Notes: generated from the sequence alone by a model not told the origin. Counted from the stretch's first letter, positions 40,701 through 47,700 are shown. The stretch is DNA of 55,332 nt from an uncultured Clostridia bacterium (GCA_947625595.1 CANQOX010000002.1:1-55332), one strand, 5' to 3'. Translations and numbers: made by a program.

Positions 40701-43700
40701 ATATTGGAACCAGAAACGCGAATGTAGAAGAGCGAAGGGTCGTCAAAGGTGAGACTATCGCCGTTGACGAGAGCGTCACCAACGCCATCGCGGGTGAAGT
40801 CATACGCCGTCTCGTATTCCCAGAACTTCACGAGATCGTCGCCGTACTCCGAAGCGAGCTCCGACGACAAATTGAGCACGATGTTCCTGCGGTTGATCGT
40901 ATATTTGCCCGCGCGCTGGTTGACGTCGTAGTCGGGGTCCTTGTACTTCTCGTCGATGTTCCCTTCCCACATGCCGCTGAAGTCGACTTCGTAGTTTTTG
41001 CTCCCGTCGTATCTTCCCATGATGGGATATTGTCCCGCGGGCGCGGTTTTGTCGACCCCTTCGGCGAGGTAGAGATGAATTCCTTTGACAAACTCCTCCC
41101 AATCCTCGCCGAGGACGACCGTCGGCGTCGAGGCGTTCGTCGCGTACTGCGGGCGCCAATAGGTACCCGTGCCAGTGCCCTGCTTTGCGACGGGCGCTTC
41201 GCCGTATTCGCTCGACTGCGATTCGGGCGAGGCAATCAGAACATTGACTTTCCGCGCCTCAATGGTGTGCGTGGCGGCAGCGCCATAAGTGACATCGTAG
41301 TTGATGCCGATGTCCTCGCCGCTTTCCGTCGCTTTTGTATGGTCGAATGTTACATTGAATTTGTATTCGCCCTTGTTCTTGTGGTCGCCCTCTTCGCTGT
41401 ATGCGTAGGAAATGCCCTTGTTGAAGGCGTTGAGGTCGGTGGGGAAAATGACGGTGGACGTGACGTCGAGATTGTTCGTCTGCGATTCGGCGAGCGTGTA
41501 CGCAAAGCCGCCCATGCCCGCCGCCACGGGGTCGCCGTAGACGGAAGTATAGGGATTCGCCGTCAAAACGATCTTGCGCGGGTAGACGGTGTAGTGTCCG
41601 CGGGTGACGTTCCCCTCAATAAGTTCGTAGTTGCTGTTGATTTTGTCAAGATTGGTGATGGCGATCGTGTAATAGCCCTCTCCAATGATGGGGCTTTTGC
41701 CATCGGCACTCATGGTAGCGCGGAGAATGTTCGACGCGGTGGCGACAAATTTTGCATCCGTCAGCCCGAGCGTCGCATTCAGCGTATCGCCGAAGACAAG
41801 CCCTTCGCCGTCGTCGCCAACATGCGCGATCTTCTCATCAGGCAGGGTGAGCGCGACCTGCGCTTCCCCATAGATGCTCTTCTGATCGGGAATGGTCGCC
41901 TTGATCTTGCGCTTGGTGATCTCGATGAGCCCGTTGATCTGCGCGGGCGAAAGGACGCCGCTCACCATGCCGTGCACTTCGGTCTCGCCAAACTTCCAAG
42001 TCACATCATAATTGCCATTGGTATAGGAGAATGACCCACCGTATGTAGATACCGACGAACGGATATCATAGCTGCTGGTGAACATGATCTTGAGGATCTG
42101 ATTGAGATAAAGGGACAATTTCGCCTTATCTCCCAGATCGAGAACAACGCCCAACGTGTCAATGTCGGCTTGGGCGAGTTTGCCGTCCTTTCCAAGGAAG
42201 TTGGGGTCGAAGTCGACATCTTCGAGCTTGGGAGCTTCTTGGGGCTCAAACAGCGCTTTCAGCGATTCTCCGCCCTCTGCCTTGCCAAAGGTCTCTGCCC
42301 AGTTGGCGGTGCCTGTGTGCGTGCCCCACTCTTCCCCAAAAACGGGAATGCTGCCGTACTCATACGTCTGTTTCTCAAGCGTCACAGTGATGGGCTTGGG
42401 CTTGACGTTGACATTGAGGGTGACGGACATCTCCTCCCTGTCTTCGGCAGGGTACATCGTCTCTGTATTGAGGTCGTAGAGGTTGTAGTTCGCAAGAAGG
42501 CACTTATCGGGGAAGGTGTTCTTGTCGTGGGCCTCGTGATTTTCGCCGCCGAGTTCCTCGATGATGACCTCGAGCGCAACATTGTTGGTCCCGACGTTGG
42601 GAGAACTCAACTTCCCGTGGACATAGCCATTGCTCTCCCCCGAAAATTTCATGAGGAGGTTCTCCTGATCCTTGGGAGCCTGACCTGTGAGCGTGCCTGC
42701 GCTGATCGTGCTCGAGGGAATGTAGAAGTCCGTCGTGCCGTCGTAGTAGCGTTCAATGTCGGCGAGCTTGATCTGCGAGACCATGAGGGTCGCGCGATCG
42801 ATCTTCATCGTCGCGTAGTTGGGGTTGGCTTGGAAGTCGTCATTTTCGTTGAAGGGGGTCGCGAAGCCGTCGCCTGGTCCCACCAAGAACTTGATGTCGG
42901 GACGGATGGTAAAGCGATAGCCGAGGATATCGTACCGTTCGGAGGCGTAGATGACGCCCTTTTCCTGCACGATCTCCTCGTCATCTTTATAGCCCGAGGT
43001 GATACGGAGGATATTCGTGTGGTTTTCGATGACCTTATCCGGCTGCTCATTCAGATACAGATAGTGCTTCTTGGCAGTCCCGTCGTCTTCTATTTCCTTC
43101 TCATTCCCCGCTTCGTCTGCCTCAGTATAATAATCATAGTAGAGGTAGAAGTACCTTCCTGTATCGCCTGACGTGTCCGAAGTGAGTTTTGTGCGGTCGA
43201 CAAAGACGCGGATATCGTACCTTCTGTCCGTTCCGTTATAGACGAGGGTGAAGCCTGTACCCGTTTCGGCGGACGTCGTTGCGTTCAACCAGCCGTACGG
43301 CTTGTTCGTCTTGGGGTCGACCCTGCCGTCGTAGTACTGCCACTGCACGGGAAGGTTGCCCTTCTGCCTCGTGCCGAGGGCCATGTACCAACCGTCGTCG
43401 TCTCCCGTCCCTGCGACAATGGAAGTGCCGCCGTCGGTGAACAGGAAGCCGTCGACATAGCCCGAAGTCGCCCCCGTCTTGAGGAATTCACGCAGATTGA
43501 AAGTGGTGTCGCCGTTCGAGTTGATCTGATCCTTGGCATGCGAGGATTCATCTATCGTGCCCCCTTCGCCGCTCTTTAAGGGGCGTGCACCGTCTGTTCC
43601 GTCGTTATTGGTATTCTGCTTTGCGGGGTCGGAACTGTCTTCCCATCCTTTCGGATAGAATTGGCGCATGATATAGCCGCCCGCCTCAATGCCTGCTGCG

Positions 43701-46246
43701 GGCGTAATGGAGACCTGCGCGACGTGCTGCGCGTCCCGATAGAGGGACCCCTGCACCTTGATTTCGGGATACAGGTGCAGGCTGGGGTTGAACTTCATCT
43801 GCCCCTTGCAGGTGACGGCGGTATTATTTGCGTTGAACTTCTGCAAAGTGGGCGCATATTCCTCGTCCCATTGCAGTTCGCCATTTTTCCCCTTTACTAA
43901 CCCATACTTATTTGCATTATCGACATACTGGCCGGACTCCCATGTATAGCGCGACATGGAGACCGTGAGGGAAAGGTAGAGGTTGGAATCCTGCTTTGCC
44001 GGATCGCTTTCAATCAGAGCGGCGATCTTTTCTGTGGTGTAGGCCTCGGGTTTGACCTGCGAGCAGTAGTTGCCCATGACCTTTGCAGGGCCGTTGAGGT
44101 AAATGCCCGCGCTGTCTTGGTACATATTGATACCTGCGCCGCCCACGTTCGCCTTGGGAGTTTCCGTATCTTCTTTGGGGTTGCTCTCGCTGACGATCTT
44201 CGCGCCGTTGATATTTCGCTCAAGACCCTTCGCGACGTTGCCCGTGATCTCGCCGCCGAAGAGCTTCAGAAAGCTGTTGTAGCTGACGGAAATGCCGCCG
44301 CCGAATGTCGCGCTGTAATTGTAGGCGATCGTGCCGCCGTAGATGTTGCAGTAAGACTCCTGATAGACGCAGACGCCGCCGCCCTCGTGTGCAAAGCCGT
44401 CGGGATTCCTGGTTTTTGTCTCTACGCCTTGCTTGTCATATGCGGTCGTCGTCTCGGTCGTATCGACGGTAGGCTGTCTGGCTTGACCGTGGCTGTTCGT
44501 TTTCGCAAACCCGTCCATGCGGGCAGAGTTGCCCTGCACAAGCCCGCCGAACATGTTCAGCGTCATAAATGAGCCCTGCGAGAGATAGCACATGCCGCCG
44601 CGGATCGCGCTGTTGCCCTCGACCCGCGCGTCGAACACGTTGACCGTGCTCGCGCCGACGCCGTAGAACGCGCCGCCGAAATAGCCTTGGTTGTTCGTGA
44701 CGCTGCCGCTGTGCACCGTGAGTTCGGCGCGGTTGCGGAGGGTGAAGCCGCCACCCTTTACGCTGTTGGCGTAGTTGCTGTCGCTGCCGTAGTTATCCCA
44801 TATTTGATTATCGAACACCATGCCCGTGCCGTTTCTCGTCACGCCGCCCGTCACTTCGCCCGTACCGTAGGGGTGTTCTTCGCTCACCGAGCTGTCGAAC
44901 ACTTCGAGGCGGGCATATTGCCCGAGAATAAAGACGGACTGCACAATGGTATCGACATTTGCATCGTTATCGTCGAGAGCCCTGTCGATCTTGTGCCCGT
45001 TCAAGTCGAGAATGACGTAGGCATTATCGGGAATGGCAAGCCTGCCGAAGGAATATCCTTCCCCGGCAGGGCAGAAAGTCAGTTGCTGCGTCCTGACCTG
45101 ACGATTGTAAGTCGTGGCGTAGTTCTTGATACGGTCGGAAAGGAGTACCGCGTTGGTGGACTTTCCCTCACTCGTATCCACCTTACCGTCTGTGTATACC
45201 GAATTGAGGTACACATTTCCCGTATCGATGTCCGACATGATGTGCTTGTCGTAGTTCGCATCGAACGTCGTGCCGAGCGGAATGAGCGTGTCGCCGCTCT
45301 GATTGTTGTCGGCGACCCCGTTGCTCAACCTGCCGATGTGCCCCTTTGCGCCGATGGGCTCGTTATTCTCGTCTTTTTCTACATCTTTTATCTTGCTGAC
45401 GTCCGTTGCGATCCAGTCGCTTTCGAGCTTAATGGCGATGTAGTTATACTTGCCCGCCTTATTGTTCTCTTCAAGATTTTCGTTGAAAGGCGTGCCGAAT
45501 TGGGTAACATAATTTCCGCCCGTTTTTGTCTGAAATTCCGAGACCCAATCCGTCGGATATTCGCCCGAGGCTTTCGCTCCGCCGAAGTCCTCGTTGTTGA
45601 GAATGCCCGAATTTGAGTACAGCGAAGCGGCGAAGATCGCCTTCGCCCAGTCCGAAGAAATTTGGTTCGCAGTTGCGTCCTTGCCGCCGACCGTGAAATA
45701 GTTCACACCGCTCTTTCCATTGAAGGTGCCATTCGTGATGTTATTAAAAGTCTCGGCGGTGTAAAGCGTCGTCTGATTTACGCTCGTCCCCGCATTTGGC
45801 GTTGCGTTGTTGCCCGCGATGAGCTTGATCGCGGAGAGGTTGTCATTCTTCTTGGAATAGAAGTTGATCGGGGGGCAACGATCGTTGTTCGCGCCGTTGA
45901 CCATTTCACCCTTGTTGTCGATGACCCAAACCGAACTCATTCGATTGACAGGGTGCGATATGTATTCGCCTTTGTTGCCGTTCCAGCTGATAAGGGTGCC
46001 GACCATCGAGTTGACGCCCGTGTATTTGAGCGCCGAGCCGTTCTCCGCGCTGATACCGTCGCCGACGACCGCGGTCTCTGCCGCCGTCACCGCAAACACC
46101 TGCGCATTTGGCGTAAAGGACATAGAAAGAACCCCCCCTAACAGACAGAGGAGTAGGCACATCGAGAGCGCCGCGATCAGCGGACGTCTTCTTCTTTGAT
46201 ATTTCGTTTGTACGCGATCATCTCCGCGTGAAAACCAACCGATCAT
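22766..46246 (-). CDS. Giant secreted multi-MBG-domain surface protein (7,826 aa)
   Basis: Single ORF; signal peptide RRRRPLIAALSMCLLLCLLGGVLSMSFTPNAQVFA; beta-helix-like GGAFYGVGASTVNVFDARVEGNSAIRGG...; about 56 modules of type xRxVTVTIxDxSSVYGE...GxYxIxGxxxNxNYxVxFxGxW (MBG/YDG-like); C-term TM plus RKKKQKNK. Confidence 0.9.
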   Translation of the reverse strand: MIGWFSRGDDRVQTKYQRRRRPLIAALSMCLLLCLLGGVLSMSFTPNAQVFAVTAAETAVVGDGISAENGSALKYTGVNSMVGTLISWNGNKGEYISHPVNRMSSVWVIDNKGEMVNGANNDRCPPINFYSKKNDNLSAIKLIAGNNATPNAGTSVNQTTLYTAETFNNITNGTFNGKSGVNYFTVGGKDATANQISSDWAKAIFAASLYSNSGILNNEDFGGAKASGEYPTDWVSEFQTKTGGNYVTQFGTPFNENLEENNKAGKYNYIAIKLESDWIATDVSKIKDVEKDENNEPIGAKGHIGRLSNGVADNNQSGDTLIPLGTTFDANYDKHIMSDIDTGNVYLNSVYTDGKVDTSEGKSTNAVLLSDRIKNYATTYNRQVRTQQLTFCPAGEGYSFGRLAIPDNAYVILDLNGHKIDRALDDNDANVDTIVQSVFILGQYARLEVFDSSVSEEHPYGTGEVTGGVTRNGTGMVFDNQIWDNYGSDSNYANSVKGGGFTLRNRAELTVHSGSVTNNQGYFGGAFYGVGASTVNVFDARVEGNSAIRGGMCYLSQGSFMTLNMFGGLVQGNSARMDGFAKTNSHGQARQPTVDTTETTTAYDKQGVETKTRNPDGFAHEGGGVCVYQESYCNIYGGTIAYNYSATFGGGISVSYNSFLKLFGGEITGNVAKGLERNINGAKIVSESNPKEDTETPKANVGGAGINMYQDSAGIYLNGPAKVMGNYCSQVKPEAYTTEKIAALIESDPAKQDSNLYLSLTVSMSRYTWESGQYVDNANKYGLVKGKNGELQWDEEYAPTLQKFNANNTAVTCKGQMKFNPSLHLYPEIKVQGSLYRDAQHVAQVSITPAAGIEAGGYIMRQFYPKGWEDSSDPAKQNTNNDGTDGARPLKSGEGGTIDESSHAKDQINSNGDTTFNLREFLKTGATSGYVDGFLFTDGGTSIVAGTGDDDGWYMALGTRQKGNLPVQWQYYDGRVDPKTNKPYGWLNATTSAETGTGFTLVYNGTDRRYDIRVFVDRTKLTSDTSGDTGRYFYLYYDYYTEADEAGNEKEIEDDGTAKKHYLYLNEQPDKVIENHTNILRITSGYKDDEEIVQEKGVIYASERYDILGYRFTIRPDIKFLVGPGDGFATPFNENDDFQANPNYATMKIDRATLMVSQIKLADIERYYDGTTDFYIPSSTISAGTLTGQAPKDQENLLMKFSGESNGYVHGKLSSPNVGTNNVALEVIIEELGGENHEAHDKNTFPDKCLLANYNLYDLNTETMYPAEDREEMSVTLNVNVKPKPITVTLEKQTYEYGSIPVFGEEWGTHTGTANWAETFGKAEGGESLKALFEPQEAPKLEDVDFDPNFLGKDGKLAQADIDTLGVVLDLGDKAKLSLYLNQILKIMFTSSYDIRSSVSTYGGSFSYTNGNYDVTWKFGETEVHGMVSGVLSPAQINGLIEITKRKIKATIPDQKSIYGEAQVALTLPDEKIAHVGDDGEGLVFGDTLNATLGLTDAKFVATASNILRATMSADGKSPIIGEGYYTIAITNLDKINSNYELIEGNVTRGHYTVYPRKIVLTANPYTSVYGDPVAAGMGGFAYTLAESQTNNLDVTSTVIFPTDLNAFNKGISYAYSEEGDHKNKGEYKFNVTFDHTKATESGEDIGINYDVTYGAAATHTIEARKVNVLIASPESQSSEYGEAPVAKQGTGTGTYWRPQYATNASTPTVVLGEDWEEFVKGIHLYLAEGVDKTAPAGQYPIMGRYDGSKNYEVDFSGMWEGNIDEKYKDPDYDVNQRAGKYTINRRNIVLNLSSELASEYGDDLVKFWEYETAYDFTRDGVGDALVNGDSLTFDDPSLFYIRVSGSNIYGGEGNEKFDEKNPLHANTYTVIFDLTKYKSSAAYKAGANANYEITVNNGMYTVDRRAIKIEVGAKVDDVFQKDATIQYGNPVPERMAQVTRTTAGKEGGGFIGEDGAKLNEFLATDNSISNYSSSLTPAPGKHLRVGLYNFTANQNYVSNDYNVTWEFGTLTVEAREVNVTIVGQTTTYTGVEPNVDNSQWEFVDGEGNSLVEGDSKSIVVLDKEDGANAGKYDITLSCTDNNYKFIVDSDSGKDAFVIKPAVIGFSLVGGDSVFDREMHRAEIIFTGSGLTPTMHGISEGTLKTNDDGSVTYTFTDNVYTVTFTYEGMLGKKIAEHSHNFTYVGTYTVKVTLVHSGTFGAEGYNGNYCFTFNEAGETAEYERSATYSITKAHVTVSGLDDVVFNRQVQLPMITFRNSANGTVLPVLGEEYGYWFEPTNTWQKINMAFAKGDFTGIPSHADIYTTHIVLLGDARGNFEIEGATGGNVEKTVSVITGYPKNADGTVNNDTLSEGNSSELKYEKQVLPEEELAEGMHYVTTFTVSQLDILLRHTSQSVVYDYDFSIEGSDEGQKSARQGRHTNDALAIVFTNLKGNAKVDDVPYRLFVYRMDTEGYYLDVDGNRYGGSGKGKAAAMEAGPFLVFHYTTGTETGNFVHFGPCTSECDSSAGEATSHHHIHFTYDAEGKVTYTADALTNHSADIQKLREAFTNAGKFELYVVLDNCSYKIQGGTTPLKAFKPDCYQDSCACEIMEQFSFEIAQATLTPYLFDSVHGSEANTDAYKLEGSALQIPYDGAQHYLWVWFTNNNANSALPQNRVPVSETGSLAYANYYAQYSYDGWSGRAETSATVSEASDGYKNVGEYTVHISLKETGNFRLSSGGHETTIVYNIVAQRLAVADENVTFEFTDGATLDRAQARIDGEFIYIAANWEPVVNVLYKGTALTLVAEDTGDYTLAYSNNLVASSDATVTITGAHNYSGTITLKFTISPKSLGTGTFNEEDPKSKNDSEITETQLTAAGFVYTGTQLNYTTSFGYDPKGVSDNRVSMTMGADYERTLYKQNGDGWTKVEQVVNAGTYRLVVTGKGNYKGTYVIEFTVDKATVSVVEPNNLTFNRAEQTPDITFENVDAGNSVVPTKSGRDEYSIAYSPVADTNAKLGSKGLPFNAGTYDVTVTLTSENFQFEGGETEKTVKFVIDKLGVYAVQMMTEAYYNGQSYFYGDIYGSNAEKRYGGEGPWTFNFSSLTTTDVSGIGYTITYNNGEHTVVVSLGGYEKGHPETLLADSFTLDGAPSDWEAIKGLGLFTNVNWQDGVQAYTFTVGFADGNYKLERGSEFGFTVLPSILTLDNIESKVYNAQEQIPDVKFSLINTSTLDKDQVNKELEGQFTLKYRVSGTSTAFGDSKPVAVNKYDVEVTVTNHNYAFDRSGKADSTQTFDITPLNISEVTDFEVTIPNRVYTGDAVTSEITQVVVTIGDKVITFKQGAKGDNEVELSEDWFRIIGYNNNTNAGEANVTISAGKNFTGSTQVLGAFEIVARNIVVKIEDKHTVYGQSLEISNVENVGWSLVDPNDYGKYSVDWNWKGDWEELASSPKHYIVYKNDSLGIDLVIQDGHYNTKGGSLLVGTYAIVNNEGVRLASVNENYKIKFVGSWKGEDADKDLAGTYTVTPREIVITPQDVTKQYGDITKANLADIISGFLWEASYTNSEYTGEAILEADRDLFGAGISLNIITADSDWSKGTTSNLNGGRYAIAVVYNKDATKSTYHGGEGGEFFIGDQYKITLGGSFAGEGSYGEDSAFDGTEYAAHAGTLELTSRSIVITINPVKHEYNGQEPTNLTWELKDGSNLAAGDEASILGVVLSKAPGVEVGTYSITGAYTESGSYIVVFEDGVNAVEITPRLVVVTISDQSHTYDSTVPEVGSVKGSNWTVKLSESSTYYKTGVEEAIVGDDVFGIVLSKTSGIDAGKYAITGVCDNSNYSVTWVGSWEEADENEGKAGVYTVKPRTVTVEIEEQSSVYGDPVNPSSLKDIAWKDISASKGQDGILDVETLTIHFALPTQALDKYNTRAADGVLIVGKYALTVTYSYNKNYDVTFVLEGGDTIEDLAKEGYSASVPDLYEVTQRKISVTVSMQEHIYDGTAGEPKADGQITVGAALNAQTTTALAAGDTQEDLLLSLTREGTTDPTNVNVGNYDLKGICGNPNYDVDWTGLESAFHIVGREITIEIQNQQATYNGKGTVHTAQNDNSYTYWKIVAGDLIEDDKDPSKFGVTLQIQNDGEWNVGTYAIYGTKTGTSAGNYTVIFKGDWSGAQYNLTAGVYTITAKEITVTIGDVSSTYGENEETLTWSITETDLADDDTRDDLGVSLTKATGGDAGTYPITGTASGKNYNVTFKGNWDKDADTDSDSANDGKAGVYTINQRKVTVTVYSQSGVYGGNQDKDNGINSTQYTAWDVKEGSVLARDNLEITVTIVFDPVRDISALGKQLNAGWYSIRVTYHNNNYKVTFACEHKILTDDGNVTQDDVNEHEIKGTFGGGVYTVENGYRVYPRRLEITVAGQEDDYKGTGVAPTVKQKSADFEAWTATNVLNGSMPPFVSGEEGEFKIELKVQPAKNSKWNAGAYNIIGEISEADKNNYVIDRIQNGTFTIKPLTVTVTVEAQSYAVYNGTDWAGDFNTKSLSVDAFSNSYWTAEGVLSADQELFAKAIQLNLLGEAINANVYSAGGDWRTDANEDIKTNYVVNYVGGNVFTVNKRQLNVAIENATSVYGEEQAELSTGAITCTNDTNEATRDKGTINGDDLGIALVKTGGTAVGEYPITGTWNNNGNYEVTFTGRWGGDGADDGHAGIYKITERKLTVHVNDQGGVFGGRTYTNLSTFQGDDENNGGWYIIGFTETTGISQHNQDNHYYLISGDNLLIVLTLNNDTSSEDYAGKCAISAVCNNPNYKVKFKGSWSENDKYKDIAGTFTVQKRKVTVTLRNQSATYDGKTHTASEFSARNSGWEERVTNDPDNNTVTFVTPVELDGGRKSAPAIAISLSMEGAKNVGNYAIHIVITRDEVVIFDSHTTPIGESVKLNADGSVVISTNEYEITVIGTKVRDTVSDSSDVKVCSNYKITPKAVTLTIDNKISTYGETLSELTWQDLARGIVSADFEAVEAAIKLAIEGREANLRGETYLVAGTYDIKATVASDETTKNYTFSFVGTTGTSDHGIYTVNKRNIGLRVNSASVTYGDDPVFEYTVVSLGGITGDVILACDKDAFGAVIKYEILREELSTSAHLKAGEYPVWMSLDSGNENFAIVNDNYDITFTGLWNGGGTYTDGRTALNSRAGVLTVGKKNITVTDITSASNKDRTSEYGDAVPNDWSYVAAADSVLAGDNVTVVYRTDATARANVGTYPVTVTLAASAEGNDNANYTMTMRETVNYVITKRIVTVDIPEAKTITYGDVRKYPDVVVTRPDGKGVWNEYYDGESILNVSISFTVVGETLSSSGFLRVKMESGAVIGYDITVSLSGDNANNYQIDGSRRFEKKLIVNKRPVTVTIDDKSSVYGESEQALTYSVDGLADGDTETLLGITLTRQGLSSGQSNVGIYAITGTSNCTDYEVTFKGNWDSDETYRDYQTKAGIYTITERAVRIEIYNQSAPYGEEITVGSVEGTNWNSMEGAVVDGVKYYSVKLGDSLGIRLVLKKLSEVSGHLTRGAYELTLDESSVNSNYKVTVVRGTLPDGDDAHAAFPEDFSKSETSIGDMMWGYRTPISLALQHATHGMFFVTIREVDVFINDQNGVYGENYTLHQYEGNNAYTISLTTDKGTTGSVFKDGLAVTFDLVTTAYEGAGDAGLKNGKLTYAGYYPIFSSGITATKDGEPLEDQSILQNYRFNFKGGWTHGGTYPSGSAYNERVGVFTVQKRNVTVTVSDVSTTYGTYRDLTATGGEFLLANQKGYTAIVNNGTGSAFVTEADEALFNIALTVKYSADQVSTGRALNAGSYDITPSKLEALEGDKAFNSYDVTFATTAPKLEVAKANITISILGGKSSVYGDTLREEQVIWNSKIHSEMFNATVSGGYVEGDVLDFDMYASLIDDVTAHRFAKAGNYAIYVPAWIFTLADNANYNTPTWTGSFTGGVRTEDAHYANVAGIYTVNRKPITVTINDAQSEYGETIDSSKFTYTLPKGWKVGDDSEDDLHIVLATDATASSPFSATGYAIKGYSSSDNYEVTFEGSYLDSTSGTLTVDPRRIVVVILPQDSVYGTNPVANSETTQWFVVRDGSMVNSVNQHTAWESVFGAAREKTMGELFIALTKGITYVDDSSWSNGNGLFVGDYAITGRCDNSNFDVVFRGYNDEYDGSVEKYYPTVSATTEKEKAEAWGKVDDEWGVYTITPLSVTVQIKDRSAIYGSTLTDGVTELRYNAKLVNTQSIAWTYGDGSGTFTVGHEQYLDFYLRCAAEKSERGDIYAEVGAHEIEGVWAENIAEGDTDLYGIKLNYDVKFVNEKGEDARGVFTVTPAAIQQNNREAVDGETFTGTLWNQTQLYRGENGGYSLKVDERFFIFAGDLKFGEDRLNGGSVIYDAATVTYNNLKRDNQSVIAGTVSEDKLEITTFGVWTVEVTIAKENHETVTFTLSLTVVQADLTVTLRPEARFTAIYGEYLADGQEAKGSAMTFEELKQDLKTWLFDTAVIEKIDGAENIASSLQAVINALLRVEGDDAITVSIITTDDNVSTGGYLNAGNYVLTFEVDGNIKIKFAQTYSVVTVQKRALEMKWTPAEGEKPDMEGNTFTYNYDGEDHKVVAMPTDLLEGDLVANFGMTRYLVREGTEEVQLEMRLVGEYRVRVLVDVNSASEGNHDIGNYEVQSIELTVFIKTVSITVLIKDRTNEYGETELDANAADTWEIIKGKETLPEGEDLLITLSFDTFSGSERRPSGKYKISGRSDNANYTVEFVGSYGETAAGRHDGDFGTYTVTKRKIVVNAHDIFATYGDYTSDALAGYNFVTLGDRAYSTSRPDGPVGYSTMAQTSTVTIFPDDTETLALSITLDPENAQYTSTGYLKANTAGYRLICSYKRDFNYEITFVLDSGAQYNGADSTSKLIVSKKDLSVTIYTRTAVYGEDRPTMPMNYSVSGFASEDTAWFETNRDTAESFLKFTVRNADTQEALDENKTYDPVGVYIIMLESNTSESHDIGSNYNITVTGEWTAYGKYTSDIYVGKASRYEVTPRSITIVLRSASGEYGDANVAERFTVEIISTLFAPDDTAESIRSMITLDTSDVFESGRTKAAGASYDVTAKMSSPNYTLDGTLTAKYQVVPRQIDLRALDLSSQYGDRHKDLVADSGYSIGWDAVRSNGMAGNGIAYPTDAIRDLIRVATDTANTAEVGAYRIYIDASTINADKNYHVNNIIDGTLTVERRKIKIRVNPQSSEYGEVHLLSDKYGEDWTAERAEPTKYSDESVVVLPSDIYDIVLRFAIALDRTSPAGSYEFAAQFNNRNYVVDEVEGVYTITPRKISVRIEDGTGEYGDPVSGLRWTASRVGGNAIVNGDELNITLNAVLPNGKPVDTTIGIGTYPIIVTAQNNPNYEITFTGDYEGALPDVRIGDAAGNYVMTPRRIIMTFNGESEYGDLVDPKGASYRADGKEGPAIVNGDDFGYEFEWVDDPYADENLSDGYPAVGSYRLQVRKPTAPTPEQANYEVVSDDVELSSVYRVVPRKVTVRVKDGGRTYGDAFVDPNLDIMGNLDITRTTPGKSGEPILHEDIKFFSLTVIDGDVAQLTDGIPYFVGTYNYDLTYTLDNGNYELQVVYGNYVVSPKPITVHIDDKTQNYGEDLLELTHSTIEGVLEGDDLGFALSVQWGEGQEGLTWHNAGVYRIEASAANPNYALVIDGTLDGAGAYTILKVHNSWLREYAVERLQQGDEPDPELLPEAEWGDVIIKYYLDEACTQELDRDIRDADRGTYYVKVTVLDTINWDGLESDYIIEIFNDFLNIDGTDITAYVCLFAAQFPIGLFALLFVGRKKKQKNK

Positions 46247-46619
46247 GTTCGGCTAAAACCTCCTTGCGTGACGGCTTCCTTCGCCGTGTGCGCAAATGCA
46301 ACTTTCGCTGCCTCGGCCGAAAACGCCTTCGCCAAAGCAGCCACGTTCCCTACCTGCAAAACAAACCACTCTAACCATTTTCTTCCGTTCCGACATTTTC
46401 CGTTGTAAACGTTTTTTTATTCGCTTTGTCTTGTTCTCTTACCGTCTAATCGAACAAAGTCCTTTATTCCTCATTTATCATACCACTTCTCACCCCCCCC
46501 CATGTCAAATGTTTTTAAGCACTTTTTTGTAGAAATTTCTCCAATTTTTGCAATCTTTTTTAATTATCTCCCCCCGTTCGTCATTTTCTCGCCATATTTA
46601 TTGCCCCGCGCGCCGCCAT

Positions 46620-47440
46620 ACTGGCGGCGCGCGGGGCAGAATGAATGCGGTGTCCCACCCCACGGAGGGGGTTCCCTTGTCGCCCCTTTTAGGTCGCAAA
46701 ACGCAATTCTTGCGCATCAGCACAGTGTGCTGTGCGCTGCGTTTTGCGGTGAGTGAGCGCATTATCCCGCGCGAACGGTGACCGAATGCGGGTCTCTACC
46801 CGCATGAGACGATGTCGAGGCGTAGCCGAGACAGAGGGGTTTCTCTCGGCTCCTCCCGAGGAGGAGCTGTCGCCGAAGGCGACTGAGGTGGGCATCATTC
46901 AGAATCGTTGCCCACCCCCCTACCCCACCCCCACGGAGGGGGTTCCTCTTGGCTCCCCTGTAGGGGAGCTGTCGAGGCGTAGCCGAGACTGAGGGGTTTC
47001 AAAACCCCTTTGGCTCACTGCGTTCGCCACTTCCCCTAAAAGGGGCAGCGAGAGTGCGGTGACCCACCCCCACGGAGGGGGTTTCCTTGTCGCCCCTCAT
47101 AGGGGAGATGTCGAGGCGTAGGCGAGACAGAGGGGTTTCAAAACCCCTTTGGCTCACTGCGTTCGCCACTTCCCCTAAAAGGGGCAGCGAGAGAGAAGCG
47201 TCATTCAGAGCGTAGCGAAGAATCCCCCCTCCCGCGTCATTCAGAGCGTAGCGAAGAATCCCCTTGAACGAAGTCCCCTCTTGTCGCCCCTCATAGGGGA
47301 GATGTCGAGGCGTAGCCGAGACAGAGGGGTTTCAAAACCCCTTTGGCTCACTGCGTTCGCCACTTCCCCTACAGGGGCAGCGAGAGTGCGCCGCGGCACC
47401 CCCACGGAGGGGGTAAAAAAATACCCCCACGGAGGGGGTA
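46620..47440. repeat. Repeat island R5
   Basis: Multiple copies of cgcccctcataggggagatgtcgaggcgtagccgagacagaggggtttcaaaacccctttggctcactgcgttcgccacttcccctaaaaggggcagcgagag. Confidence 0.9.
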
Positions 47441-47444
47441 AAAT

Positions 47445-47488
47445 AAACCAAGGGACGGGAGAGCCATCAGGCTCTCCCGTCCCTTGGT
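47445..47488 (-). terminator. Perfect long hairpin downstream of tRNA-Pro
   Basis: CCAAGGGACGGGAGAGCC-TGAT-GGCTCTCCCGTCCCTTGG followed by TTTATTTTA. Confidence 0.7.
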
Positions 47489-47561
47489 CGAGGAGACGTG
47501 ATTTGAACACGCGACCTCTTGGTCCCGAACCAAGCGCGCTACCAAACTGCGCTACTCCTCG
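47488..47561 (-). tRNA. tRNA-Pro (anticodon CGG)
   Basis: CGAGGAG TA GCGCAGTTTGGTAGCGC G CTTGG TTCGGGA CCAAG AGGTC GCGTGTTCAAATCACGT CTCCTCG A. Confidence 0.9.
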
Positions 47562-47700
47562 TCGGCTTCTGTATTATATCAAATGCGGACGGCGAAATCA
47601 AGCTATTTCACCCCTCTTTTTTTCAAGGTTCCGAATTTTCGTCCCTTCGCCCCCGCAAACCCGAGGCGACCCCCGCGCGCTGCGGGGGGCGTCTTGGGAT

